Below are positions 1-11,892 of a stretch of 64,000 bases of DNA, piece by piece (positions within the stretch are counted from its first letter, which is position 1; each line of letters starts with the position of its first letter). The position numbers and the translations under genes were made by a program. The stretch is from Lyophyllum atratum. Lineage: Eukaryota > Basidiomycota > Agaricomycetes > Agaricales > Lyophyllaceae. The stretch lies in contig JACGCN010000009.1 in assembly GCA_014905825.1 (NCBI GenBank), forward strand, positions 992,001 to 1,056,000. Direction: 5' to 3'. The notes under the pieces were generated by a model. It had not been told where the DNA came from. It made no database searches and worked only from the letters and a program-made list of their open reading frames with translations.

Positions 1-1727
1 ATAGCGACAAGGTCCCCATCAAGAGATATCTGAGGCCATCAGTTGCTTGAGCATCGAAAGGAGTAGGTAGACCTACTCCCAGAAGATCTCAACGAAGAGA
101 GGCAACCTAATTGGTATAATAGGGATTCTTGGTAGCAGAGTCCCAACCTGGACTGAGAAGAGTTTAGAAGAGGGGACCGCCCAACAAGGAGAAATCGTCT
201 ACCTTCCTCCCAGATCTCTCGCGAGGGACCACTCCAAAGAATGACCTTCGCATCGCTGTCTTCCGATGCTGGATGCACCGTTAAGCGCAACAACTGCTCA
301 CTCCTGTCTGGTCGGACACAGATTGACGTTCCTGTACAGTCCGCGGTAGATGTACACCTCTCCGTAGAGTTCGAAGAAGTCAAAATAGGTATAGAATCCA
401 GGCATCCTTTATCTAAAGGTGAATCCATGGAGACAAAGCATGAGAGTCCGAGCGTCTTGTTGGTCGAACAGCAAGAGGCGTCGCCCTCTACGGAAAAATG
501 AAATGACAATGGCGCACTGGAACAGGATACATGCAGCTTACCCAGGGACCCTGCGCACCATCCTAAAGGAATATGTTTATCGCCTTGATCGAGATATGAG
601 GACCAGGTATCGTAAGATGAGTTCTGAGAACCCAACGAAGTGTCGTCTAATGCGCTAATAACGGAGCCCAGAGGTAAATATTCGTGCAGAGGTGATCGCT
701 GATTTCCAGATGAGACTGGACTTGACATTCATGGCTGGAGAAGAAGAACTTACAGGATCAACCCCGATAACCACTCTCCCAAGTCCTGATACGTCATGAT
801 ATCCAATTGCCCATAAAACACGCCCCAGACTTGTATAGCCGACGGAGAATAGCATACACCACAATACGAGGTTATGAAATGGACCCGCTCCGACTATTCG
901 GGCCCGAGCGCGGGGTGCAAGGCCTTCCAGTCCGGTACTTGGAAATGTAACAAACGCCGACGGAACTGCAAGGGTGAAGGATACGCCTGTATATAGTACT
1001 GGCAGAGATTCACTGAAATATATCTAAGTAACTGGCAAAGTAGAAGGGAACATAGGGATCTCACATGGCTGCGGCAATGGCATGGCCGAACTCGTGCACT
1101 ATCTGGGCCAGGAAAACTGCGAGAAGTATCACAGGGAGGTGAGCGAGTGGGACCGTCACGCCTGGTATCTGTATGGAAATGAAATTTGCGTTTGATTCCG
1201 GAGAGTACGCACAGAAGACAGGGTGAACGCACGATAGGCTTGATCCAAGATTCGTCCCTCAGAGATTCGCCGCCATCCAACGTGTCGAGATCGCGCTTCG
1301 CGAGGTTGCCTAGACCTTCGAGAGATGCAGGCAATGCATTCAATGTCCAGATTTTGCGTGCCAAGGACACGGCAGACATCCCACTGGCCACGACAAGGAA
1401 GCCAAATGCTCCCAGCATTCCGAGGAAACTCATGACGGAACCGAGGTCGTAGCCACGCTTCAATGCCTTGCGTAATCTGGGCTTTCTTTTGAGGGAAGTC
1501 GCGAGTAGGTCATGCGAGAGATTCCATGCGGTGGTTTGGATTCGTAGGTGCAGGCCTTTGAGCACGACTTGGGTTGTCGAATCATTCCAGACACTGCGCC
1601 GACTGTAGCGGGAGCTGGTGGAGGAGGGTAGCAGGGAATGGATGTTGGAAGGTCTCAGAAGGTGGTGAACGGCATATATTGCGGCCCAGATGAGTGTCAA
1701 GACCAGGAGAGGACTGACCAACGACAT
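1..1727 (-). CDS. Site-2 protease (S2P, membrane-bound zinc metalloprotease), 3' end cut by window
   Basis: Intramembrane protease of the S2P family, which in fungi releases the SREBP-type factor Sre1 from ER/Golgi membranes (Stp1 in Cryptococcus). Exons read on the minus strand: 1727-1233, 1168-1065, 1012-754, 698-542, 487-203, 152-77 and 29-1. The introns are 64, 52, 55, 54, 50 and 47 nt. The zinc motif HEFGH falls at about residues 190-194, preceded by the family block PGVTVPLAHLP. A PDZ-like part follows (HEYLPLGSVISALDDT), then the CxxD/SCC-type lumenal segment, then the conserved VPRLP-like stretch. The last segment, running off position 1, matches the region just before the second zinc ligand (LDG), which is therefore outside the window. 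I chose the ATG at 1727 because the frame upstream of it has no ATG; the N-terminus then starts with a hydrophobic segment. Family assignment is firm; the target is inferred from the family. Confidence 0.9.
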
Positions 1728-1964
1728 GCAACGGACATGGAGTTCAAGGCACAAACCTGATTTCGTTAGCCGGTACGCGGCAAAACGCGACCTCCAACTT
1801 TCTCAGACTCAAAAATCAATAGAAAATCCCCTTCCCAGAGGTTGTATTCAATACAAAGTACTATAGTAGTCGAGAACGCAAGACTACAAAGTCCCTTCAC
1901 CTATCTGCGCCAGGCAGACAAGCTCAAAACGTCAAAAAACCCTGCTGAACACCACGGCTACACG

Positions 1965-2884
1965 TTACACTATACTGTTGTTCGCCCGCACCCCATACGA
2001 CTGGTTATTATGTGAGAACGCGTAGCCAGTGCTGGTATTCTGGCCAGCGTGCGGGGCCGGATAAGAGGCGTAGGCAGGCACTGCGACAGGCGCCACGGTT
2101 ACGCGAGGTTGGCTGATCGCGTTGATCATCTGCCTGGTCTCCTTTACCGACATCTCGTCGTCTAGTTGCTCGACGTAGTTATCGACAATAACGTATGCAT
2201 CTGGAAACACCGACTTAGTAGTGCAAGGCAGGCTTTAGGAAGCAACGTACAAATCATGAACAACCAGATCACAATGTATATCGCGATAGTAAAGCCCTTG
2301 TATGCATTGACGCCATTCTTGCAAACGGCTTGAGTGAGTGAATCCGCTTGCCCGTTCAGGCATTTATCGACCGCCTGTTGCGAATTCTTATTGAAAAGAG
2401 CCCAGAGCGAGTACGCGCCCGAGGCGATACTCAGGAGCAGGGTGACGAGCAACCCGACGCTGTATGCATGCACAGAGTTCCTGCTCTTAATCAAACAGCC
2501 GATAAAGCTTGGGGGCAGTTTCAGCGAAATCCTCCGGGAAAAGAAATATCGGCGCCGTACCCAAATAGCGATAAAAGGGTCAAAATTGTAAAGAGTGAGG
2601 CATGGAGCCATAATCCAACGGTGTCAGGTACTGGAAGCGGATGTTTCCCTGGAGGCTTATTAGATGCGTTGTTAAAATATGACAAGGGTAATGGACGTAC
2701 AGAGCTGGGAAACCGCCATCCAGCCTACAATGCACACCAAGATTCCACCGGCGACACCGAGGAGAGACAAGATCTTTGCGCAAAGCGTCAGAAGAGCAAA
2801 AACTTATCGATCTGTGCAACTCACGAAGACACCGAAGCGAACGGGGATGCAACAGCAGAATTTGCGGGAACGAATGTAAGCCAT
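1965..2884 (-). CDS. Four-span membrane protein, tetraspanin-like, unknown function
   Basis: Five exons on the minus strand (2884-2825, 2773-2701, 2648-2561, 2507-2251, 2200-1965) give a 237-residue protein. The ATG at 2884 starts a cysteine-rich cytoplasmic leader (KFCCCIPVRFGVF) that runs into the first membrane segment. Three more hydrophobic segments follow: a GLWLHASLFTILTLLSLFG stretch, one around YSVGLLVTLLLSIASG, and one around IAIYIVIWLFMIYAYVIV. The loop between segments 3 and 4 has paired cysteines (DKC...AVC), as in small tetraspanin-type proteins. The tail is hydrophilic and rich in Pro, Ala and Tyr. The topology resembles conserved uncharacterised basidiomycete tetraspan proteins, but I cannot name a function. 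The gene lies in tandem downstream-to-upstream with the site-2 protease, 237 bp apart on the same strand. All four introns are 50-53 nt, so the model is solid even though the role is not. Confidence 0.8.
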
Positions 2885-4596
2885 GTTTAGAGAATTGACG
2901 TTGATTGAAGAAGGTGAAAAATCAAAAAAGAATAGGAAGGGGGTTCGGGCGCAGCCACGATGGGGAGCCCATCGTTTGGACGCTGGTTTATATATCACAG
3001 CCCAAACGTTGGCGACGGCTGTGATCTTTGATCTCTAGTTTGAGGTCGTTGATGGAACTGATGCGTTGCCGTTTACGTAACTAGAACAGGCGACTCCAAC
3101 CATTGGAAATCTTCCTTTTGGGCTCGGCGCGGGGCAAAGGCTGTGTCCATATCAGATTTCAGCTGGATATCGCCTGCAGAGATGGGTGAACTGGTCAACC
3201 ATCTGAAAGCTTGGGCTGCTCGGCGAGGAGACAAGCTACGGGGTACGTACGTATTGCGTACGTACGTATAGCATGGCGTTGGCCTAGGTAAATCTCATAT
3301 CCGATTCATCAGTCATGCGGCCTCATGCGGCCTCGAGCCACAATTTGCATTAAATGTGGAGAAAGAGGGAACAAAGGATATCTTCGAAAATGCTGGAGCT
3401 CAAGACAAGGCCGAGGTGCTCCAAAAACAGCACGCACAGATGACTTCGTAGAGACCGCTGAGGCTCACCATGGGAGACTGACTGTCGGGCGAGATGTCGA
3501 GTATGACCACTGGGTATCGCAAATCTGAATGGATGACCCTCGATCAATTGACCGGCGTTCGCAGCCCTATTGTAAGGCAGAGGGAGGGACCTAGAGGAAT
3601 GGACCTTGAGAATGGCAGGAACAAGGTACCAAGATACAGGGAGGCATTATCTGGCGCTGTGAAATTTCGGGAGAAGGGGAAAGGCATAGATCGGGAGGAT
3701 GAGATTTGAAGCAGGCCTTGAAGTGTGAGAGGAACAAGCGTATGCAGGCGTCCATCGTCGAATATATATCTGTGAACAAAACCCGAAGCGTCAGGAGAAT
3801 TATGTATGCAGTCGAGTGACAAGTGGACATTAAAAAGACGGATGGAGATACTTGTTCAACAGCGATATCAGGTCAGATACCATGTTGTAAATTTAGACCC
3901 CCCAGTAGGCCAGAACGCTAGATGAACTTTGGACAACATATCGACCCTTCCCTGCGGGTCCGTCGCTGTGAGGATTACCGGGCTACGCCACCAATAGAAA
4001 TGAAGGGATCCGTATCATCGACAACCGGACGTCAACTTTCGCCGTGGACCCTGTCTATTGTTCGTGAGCGCGAATATTCCAGGAGAACTGATTGGTACCC
4101 ACCGGAAAGCGTATTTCACCGCGTTGTAACGCCGAGGTAGACATGGAAGAAGAGATGTTGCGGTGGTGGGGATCAGTTCTCTGTTTTGATTGCAGATCGA
4201 GAGCAAGCGAGAGCATCTGTGGGGAGCGTGTTACTAATCAAACACGTTCAGGGAGAACATCGGGATCCCCTGCATTTGAGGTCTACTGGGAATAGCGAAG
4301 CCTGCATCCTCGAACGAACGAAGTACATGTAGTCGCCAGAACAAGCCGAAGTCATGCAACTTTAGGTGTCGATCGGACCAACGCCAGAGGCATGTGTTTG
4401 AAGCTGCCGCCCGATGGACGCCTAACGTATCTTAGCGCGCTCTGCTAGTACTTCCAGATTTGACGGTCAACCAGTCATAATTTCAATGCTTTAGAGCCTC
4501 AGAGGGTGTGCACTGCGGGCCTGCGGTGGCCTGCGGTGGTGGTTGATCATGGCATGCGGTGTCACGATTGTGTGACACCTCTCTTACGCTTCTACA
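2885..4596. other. 1.7-kb divergent intergenic region, no gene seen
   Basis: This is the region between the tetraspan gene (-) and YKT6 (+). I found no spliceable reading frame with recognisable protein sequence on either strand. A short run of repeated ACGT units lies near 3243-3270 (GTACGTACGTA on both sides of a TTG). It is a simple self-complementary repeat rather than a gene. Promoters of both flanking genes must lie here, but I see no clear TATA or factor site. Confidence 0.5.
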
Positions 4597-5371
4597 ATGA
4601 AGATCTTCTCGATTTCTGTGGTTTTGGCACCACCTTCTGGCACTTCAGTGATTCTCAGCAATGCCAGCGACCTCTCTTCATTCTCCTTCTATCAGAAAGG
4701 CTCGGTTGGCGAGTTTATGTCATTCTTCTCGAAGACTGTCGCAGAGCGGACTCCGCAAGGCCAGCGTCAGAGTGTTCAGGAGAATAACTATACAGCGCAC
4801 GTTTACAACCGCGGAGGAGCAGAGCAACTTGCTGGTGAGTTGAAGTATGTCTTGACTGAACTCGAAAGCTGAGGGTATGACAATGGACAGGTGTCATCAT
4901 CACAGACCAGGAGTATCCCGTTCGGCCAGCATTCTCTCTATTGACCAAGTTGCTCGATGAATTTACCGCGAAAGTTCCCCAATCATCTTTCGACAATCCT
5001 GCTGCCATATCTTTCCCCGACATCACCACCTATATCCAGAAGTATCAGGATCCAAGGCAGGCGGATACCATCATGCGAGTACAGCAAGAATTGGACGAGA
5101 CGAAGATCGTTCTCGTAAGTTTAGCTGTGCCCTTCCACCAGGACCTCGGTTCCACTGATTTCCCTTGACATAGCACAAAACGATCGAGTCGGTCTTACAA
5201 CGAGGAGAGAAGCTTGACAATCTGGTCGATAGGTCGAACGCTCTATCAGCGCAGAGCAAGATGTTCTACAAGACAGCGAAGAAGGTATGTTGATATCAAC
5301 TGTAGAAGGCCGCATCCATCGCTTATTTTGCGCGATTATCACAGCAAAATTCCTGTTGCGTCGTCATGTGA
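4597..5371 (+). CDS. YKT6: v-SNARE YKT6
   Basis: Prenylated R-SNARE used in ER-Golgi, endosomal and vacuolar fusion and in autophagosome fusion. Four exons (4597-4834, 4891-5114, 5174-5284, 5345-5371) encode 199 residues, about the family length of 198-200. The N-terminal longin domain begins [12 protein letters not shown] and contains the conserved [18 protein letters not shown] and [15 protein letters not shown] blocks. The SNARE coiled coil carries the zero-layer arginine context [12 protein letters not shown]. The last 27-nt exon encodes QNSCCVVM: adjacent cysteines at the C-terminus, which in this family are the palmitoylation and CaaX-type prenylation sites. This tiny terminal exon would be missed by simple frame calling. 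Introns are 56, 59 and 60 nt. The identification is essentially certain. Confidence 0.97.
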
Positions 5372-6200
5372 GCTTGGGCGCTTTGCCTACCTCACCGATC
5401 CACCCGTGTTTCATGCTCGGAGCTCCATCATCATCCAATTCACGCTAGAATCCCCGCACAGCGTGTCCTGTGCACAACCTCTCTGGATCTGTGCATGCAC
5501 ATTCAACCATCTGCATACCCCGGACTTAGCAATAATATATTTATATCTCGCATATGTCAAACGCCTTCCTTTCCAATTGAAGATACATTCCTTTAACTTT
5601 ACCAAAAGTTTTGGGTAAGGACCTCGGGGTACGAAAGGACCTAAGGTCCTTGACTTGCCTCGAGTCCTCGACCTTGGATTTAGATTACGGAAATGACGGA
5701 ACCTTTGTGGTATGTATCATTGACATCTCCATGTGTCTAGCAGAGTCCTCCGTCAACAGCGTGCCGAGAGTGGGGATGGCAAATGATTCATTGGATGACC
5801 AGTTGTACATGCAGCGGCCGTTTAGGATTATTTCGGTCCTTGAGATCTACATAGCCCAGGGACAGCCTCTATGTAGGCATTGGGCCTGATCTTGGAAGAA
5901 AGATGATCATCTGAGCATCAACATCCGCCAAGAAGTTGATCGCCGATTTGTGGTGGTGCCTCAGGATGCTTTTGTGCGGTAACCTGCTCCGAGTGACAAG
6001 TTCCAACAGTTGGCGTCTACATTTTTGTGCAAGGAGCTTCACATCCTCCGACTCCATTGATTCCGACCTGATTATCAGTAGGCGCCGAGTGTTGATATCA
6101 CATACTTACAGCGCGTTCCATTTAAAAACGCGCCATCTCCTCAGGTCCCCAGATCATCTCCCTTCCTTCTTACCGACCCCACACATTCTACCCAATAACC
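5372..6200. other. 0.8-kb intergenic region between YKT6 and the Ppo gene
   Basis: No gene seen. It holds the 3' region of YKT6 and the promoter of the dioxygenase. One perfect hairpin, AAGGACCTAAGGTCCTT (5635-5651, 8-bp arms, 1-nt loop), lies about 265 bp past the YKT6 stop. An inverted repeat near 6111-6133 is listed separately. Confidence 0.5.
6111..6133. promoter_or_regulatory. Inverted repeat over a TA-rich core upstream of the Ppo start
   Basis: GCGCGTT at 6111-6117 and AACGCGC at 6127-6133 form a perfect 7-bp inverted repeat. It encloses a TTTAAA core and lies 68-90 bp before the ATG at 6201. The position suits a core promoter with a symmetrical factor site around a TATA-like element. 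The function is inferred from position only. Confidence 0.35.
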
Positions 6201-9200
6201 ATGCCTTCCGGTTTCCCCTTCATTGGCTTTGCAGCCAGTGTTGCAGACTTCTTCGCCAATAGCAAGGCGCCGTACAACACTGACGGCGCGCATATAAGGA
6301 GCGATATCTATGGCGATAAAGTAAAAACATTCAAGGCTCTTATCGAAAAGCCAGCCTTCGCGCTAGATGACCTGGTATCGGCTAGAACCACTTACTTGCC
6401 ATTTATCTGCTGACACGAGCATTTGATCAGCCAGCCTACATCGATGCTATCAAGAATCAAAGCACAGTTGGTCTCGATGACCGCCAGCTCCTGGTAGGCA
6501 GTCCGTTGATCTTCATATGCACGCCATTATTCATATTTTTGTGATAGCTGGAAAAGGTTCTAGTCCTGATGTCGCGTTTACCGCCGGACATGTCGAGGAA
6601 AGTCCAAGAGGCCGTTATCACGCTCCGTAGGTGTTGATCTGATCGGTGTGGCAACGGAAGCTAATTCCAAATCTGACAGTGTACAATGATCTCCCCCATC
6701 CTCCCAACAGTTATGTGGGTCCGTATGATAGCAGAGCTCCAGCCGTTGCCGGGCCATCCGTGAAATATGCATTCCGCTCAGCAGATGGATCCAACTATAA
6801 CCCCCTCTTTCCATCCCTCGGCAAAGCCGGGGCACCCTATGCACGCTCGGTCCCGGCGATCAAGACTGTACCCAAGCACGTGCTTCCTGATCCTGGCCTT
6901 GTCTTCGACACCCTACTTCGCCGAGAGGAGTTTATTGAGCATCCCGGTGGGATTTCAAGTCTCTTTTTCGCTTTTGCAGACTTGGTTATCCACTCCATCT
7001 TCAACACCGATCACCACGATTGGACCATCAACCGGGCCAGCAGCTACCTCGACTTGAGTATTCTTTACGGAAGCTCTGAAGCTCAGGTTAACCAGGTTCG
7101 AAGGAAGGATGGGACAGGCAAGCTTTGGGACGATGTCTTCGCAGATAACAGGCTGCTCTTTATGCCTCCTGCCAGCTGTGCGCTTCTGGTTCTAATGAAC
7201 CGCAATCACAATGTATGTGGCTTAAGAACCTAACTCAAGAATGGCTCTTAAGGTTCTATGCAGTACATCGCGGAGAAGCTGTTAAACATCAATGAGAACG
7301 GCAACTTTGCATGGCCCCCTAAAAACGATGAACATCGTCGGGTCCAAGATGACGAGATATTCCATCGTACGCGGTTGGTCAACTGTGGATTCTTTATGAA
7401 TATCATCTTGGGTGGTGCGTTTAGGCTCGTCATACAATGCCGTGGTCCAATTTTAAACGTTTTTCTAGACTACGTCGGTGCCATCCTAGCGCTCCCCCTC
7501 GACCAGTCTCCCTGGCGTCTTGATCCCTTGATGGTTAGTCTTCCACCTTATCGTTCCTCCTGTGTTCTGACGCTTTTCAGAACATGAGGCAATCCGATCA
7601 CGCGGTTTCACCGCGTGGAGAAGGAAATGTCGTATCGGTCGAATTCAACCTTCTTTACAGATGGCATGCGACGCTATCTGAAAAAGACGCGAAATGGACT
7701 GAAGAAGTGTTCGAGGCAGTGTTCCCGGGTAAGGATTTAAAGCAGGTCAGTAGTCTCATCTTCTCTGAACAGGAACGAGGCTCAGCGGCGAAACTTAACC
7801 TAGCTCTCAGCCAGCGACTTCAAGGAAGCAGCACATGCCCGGTTAATTCCCGATCCCGATGTCAAAAAGTGGAAATTCGGAGGGTACGTGCTGTTTTGAT
7901 TCTTGCTAAATTTTCGGCAATGTTGATATCCCTTGATTAGATTGGAGCGACAACAGAACGGACGCTTCAAGGATGATGATCTCGCACGGATTATTCAGGA
8001 CGGGACGCAAAATTCTGCAGCCGCTTTCAGCTCGGGAGTTCCGGATGCCTTGAGGATTGTCGAGATACTTGCTATCGAGCAATCTAGGAGCTGGGGTACT
8101 TGCTCGGTTCGCCCAATACTATCACGTTCTATCTTCTGGCGTATACTCACGTCCAATTTATCCCGCAGCTCAATGAATTCAGAAAGTTCCTAGGCTTAAA
8201 ACGTAAGACATAGACCATTCAAAGTAAACAGGATCATCTCGACTAACTAGACCGAAGCGCACAACACTTTCGAGGAATGGAATTCAGAGCCTCGCATTCA
8301 TGTAAGCTACATAACATATGCACAACTCCAGAGCCTCACCTCATCACGCCTTACAGAACGCAGCGGCAGCCCTATACAAGGATATCGATAACTTGGAGTT
8401 ACACGTAAGTTTTCGACATCGCTATGCCTTGTATCAAGCATGACGTTTCTTCAAGGTTGGCCTTCAAGCAGAAGAAACCAAAGAATTCGCCCTTGGGGCG
8501 GGTCTGTGCCCAGGTTACACTATCTCGAGGGCTATCTTGGCTGATGCTGTTTCTCTTACTCGTGGGGATCGCTATTTCACCACCGAGTTCACCCGTTCGT
8601 CACTTTCTTCGATCAGCTTTTCTGTGCACGTCCTGAAGTAAGAGCCACCAGCGTACAACTGCACTTCCTGGGGATACAACGACTGCCAGTACGACCAGAA
8701 AGATGGCTCGTATGGTGGATTGCTTACGAAGCTTCTCTTCCGCACATTGCCTGATTACTACCCTGCCGGTTCGGCTTACGCTCACTTCCCATTCATGGTA
8801 CCCAGTTTTCTGAAGGATGAGCTGAGGTCCAGGGCTCCTGGCATTGTTGACAAGTACGATTGGGAGCGACCTAGCCAACAGACCCCGACCGTCTCGATTA
8901 TGAGCTTTGCGGGAGTTAAGGAGGTCCTCACAAATTCTGGCTTCATGTCGGCATACGATGATCGCTTGCTCATAGTCGCTTCCGAGGGGCTGAAGGTATG
9001 AAGCTCTACGTGTAGTTCAGGGCCTCTAATTGACAAGCATACGCAGAAAATTCCGACCGAGCGTGACGGCCTCACGGCTTTGACCCAAGGCCGCGCCATG
9101 GTGGGGAAACTGATTCCCTCCACCCTATCCCACGATATGCAATCGCGCCACACTTGGGCCGAATACTTCCAAAAAGAAGCGCTAGCTTTGATCGAAGAAA

Positions 9201-10691
9201 AATCTATCCCCGTGCTTCGAAGCAACTCGAAGCGCTTGGACATCGTTCAGGATGTGATCAACCTCCTACCCGTTCACTGGATCGCAGAAGAGATTGTACG
9301 TTTCTCTGCGACGTGATCTGTACACTCGTGACTTAATTCGGCGATTAGATGGCTCTTCCTCTGAAAACGAAAACCAATCAACGCGGCACTTGGTATGAGC
9401 AGGATATTTACAAAGAGTTTGCGGACGTTGGCCGGTTCGTCATATATTTCATCTACATATGGCTCTGACCTCTTCTTCAGGTATGTTTTCCTGAATTTCG
9501 ATCCTGTCAACGACTGGCATCTGCGGGAGGACGCCATCGCCACCTTCTTGAAGGTCTTCGCAGTTACTCAGGGCCATTTCGAAAAGATGAGAGATCACGT
9601 AAGTATATCGGTTCTGATACGGCTGCAGTGCTCACTGAACACATCCAGTTTTCCATCGTTGACACCCTCAACGAGCTGGCGATCGAGAGCCACCATGGTT
9701 ACCAATATTTGCACCATGTCTCCAAGGCGTTCAAAGACAAAAGTGCGACAATAGAGGAACTGTCTGCCTATGTTTTCGCTGCTGTGATCCCTACCAGTGC
9801 ACACTTTTCCCAGGCCATTACCCATGTCGTCGATTTCTACCTTGACGAAGACAAGCAGACAGAGCGAGCTGATATTGTGAAGCTGTCCGCGTCGGTAGGA
9901 CACAGGCAGGAGAGCGTTGACAAGATCATGGCGTATGTTCGTGAGGCTCTGCGTAAGTATTTGCTATTTGCCCCTCCTCGTTGATCTATCTTACCGATCC
10001 AACATTACAGGCATCAATCCGACTGTAAGCCTAGGATATCTTCCAGCACCAAAATGGTTTGAGGCTAAAGTGTGTTTAAAGGTCTCCGGAGTCTACCGCA
10101 CTGCAGGACAGAACATCCCAATTCCTGGCTACAAGACAGTCAATGCACAGGAGAGGGTCTTCGTCAGCCTTGTCGACGCCAACAGAGATGTAAGGATGGA
10201 TGCATTTTCCATCCATGCCCTTCTGACGTGTTAAATAGTCGAGTGTATTTGGTGAAGACGTCGAAGTTGCGGTATACGATCGCCCCGCCAGACAATCCGG
10301 CATTGTGGGGCTGGGAGAGCATGGGTGAGCGTTCCTGATCCATTCTGTTCTCTAGGCTATTGTTAATTATCGATTCACGGCAGACTGTTATCATCCGCAT
10401 TCTTTGATTCTGTAAGGACACAATTCACTCGAAATGTCTATTCCCTTGCTCATACCCGCAGACTGTGCCCACTATCCTCGGAACTCTGCTTGGTTTGAAA
10501 AACCTCAAACGTGGCCCCAACGTCTCTGGAAAGCTTGCTAAGTTCACGGAATCATGGCACGGAAGCCAGAGACAACTTTACATCAACACGAACGGAGACG
10601 TTACACCTTTCCCAGATTCTCTATTCATCGAGGTATGTTCCCTGTGCCCATCTTCGCGAATCGAATCTAAACATTGCGCTAGTTCGATTGA
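6201..10691 (+). CDS. Psi-producing oxygenase (fatty-acid dioxygenase with P450-like C-terminal domain)
   Basis: Ppo-family heme dioxygenase that makes 8- or 10-hydroperoxides of C18 fatty acids, precursors of psi-factor oxylipins. There are 24 exons: 6201-6374, 6431-6493, 6548-6626, 6680-7212, 7264-7414, 7469-7533, 7581-7749, 7811-7883, 7941-8106, 8169-8202, 8258-8301, 8357-8404, 8456-8594, 8652-8995, 9047-9295, 9349-9434, 9481-9598, 9649-9952, 10011-10024, 10082-10189, 10239-10324, 10384-10411, 10462-10632, 10683-10691. The product is 1084 residues, the normal length. The dioxygenase half has the distal-His region DLVIHSIF (His about 210) and the proximal motif EFNLLYRWH (Tyr about 381, His about 384), close to PpoA numbering. 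The C-terminal half keeps the P450 fold, including an ExxR-like EALR, but its heme loop reads LGEHGLLSSA, without the cysteine. It is therefore probably a dioxygenase with an inactive P450 domain, as described for PpoC-type 10R-dioxygenases. Confidence 0.93.
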
Positions 10692-11892
10692 TTCAAAATA
10701 TCCATGTATTAAATCCATACCCGGTTGATATAATATTTATCGAGTTTAATCGTGCGATTACTATCCCGTCGCACGGTCCGGTTTTTCACCTATCCTGTGT
10801 GCCTCTGGACCACGCTTGCCCGATCATTGGATTCTCAATGACCAATGGTGTTGTACTATACCTATCGGGCGGGACTGCCCGCTATTCCACACAGTGAATC
10901 GATCTTATACCCGCTATTTACGTGGTGGATTTTTTCTGTCTAACCAGACCCCTTTAACCATTAAAATATTAAAGCCGTCCACTGTTGAGACGATCGTGGG
11001 CCAAAGCCGATTGGAATATGGTATTTTGGAATCCCCCTTTCTGATACGTTTCGCAGGTGTGACGCCTGCGTGCCTGCTCTTGTGTTATTTTTCTATCGCT
11101 CAGCCATCGTTTCACCAGCAACAAGAGGAGTGGCCCTTAGAGCTCACACTGGGAACAAAGAACGATAACTGCCAAAAAAAGATCCAAGAAGTATTGAAAG
11201 ATTATTCCAGATCTTCAATATTCTTTGAATATTCTTTGAGCAATGGAATACCTTTTCAATACCTTTGCATTTTTTCCCCAAGAAGATTGATATTTGCATC
11301 CAGTGTCAGTCAAGAATGAATCAACGTAGGTATCTTCTGAGCAAGCGGACCGATACAGGAAAAGGACTCATTCAAAAATGAGCGACTGTTATGAATATTG
11401 AATACTGAGCATCAGCGATAGTAGAACGAGCCCTTTTCTAGATCGGGTTTGACTGGGAGCATAGTGAGCAGTAATTCCAACGTACTATGTCAAAAGTAGC
11501 GGGGTCTGCGTAGAGAAAGGAGGTACGACCGATGTGTCTGTTTAGGAGAGACCAGGGTCTGCGGCGAAACGGCGCGCACCCAACGATTATTGTCGATCGA
11601 TCACAACTTCCAAATCGGTGCATGTTGGTTCATCGTGCCAGTCACGGGACCTCATGCACGCGTCCTCTCATTGTTTGTTGCACCGAGCTTAGCTGTCTCG
11701 TCGTTGCCATACGCGTTCCTCTCCTCCATATCCTCTCTCTCTCTCATACCACACTGATACCAACATATTACAGGGATTATACCAAGTCTGCGATCGCTCA
11801 CCTACCGCCTGGATCTTTAACATTAAGACCTCGACTTACGACTGCGACCGCCATCATTCTTAGCCTCTGGGTTTATACGACCGGCTCCAGCC
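10692..11892. other. 1.2-kb intergenic region upstream of the myosin gene
   Basis: No gene or RNA recognised. It contains an 11-bp tandem duplication (AATATTCTTTG at 11217-11227 and 11228-11238) in AT-rich sequence. A pyrimidine-rich stretch (about 11700-11750, CTCTCTCTCTC) lies some 150 bp before the myosin ATG and looks like a fungal core-promoter CT block. Confidence 0.45.

Noticed and set aside
1728..1754. An upstream extension of the site-2 protease start to 1754
   Set aside because: The codon there is TTG; the first ATG in frame is at 1727, followed directly by a hydrophobic segment.
3243..3270. Repeated ACGT units as a possible regulatory palindrome
   Set aside because: Simple-sequence ACGT repeats are self-complementary by nature; nothing else supports a function.
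8203..8257. An apparent one-base frame break in the Ppo gene between FLGLK and the following exon
   Set aside because: Using the obvious acceptor ending at 8250 breaks the frame. The acceptor seven bases further (ACCGAAG, ending 8257) gives FLGLKPHNTFEEWN and restores the reading frame, so no frameshift is needed.
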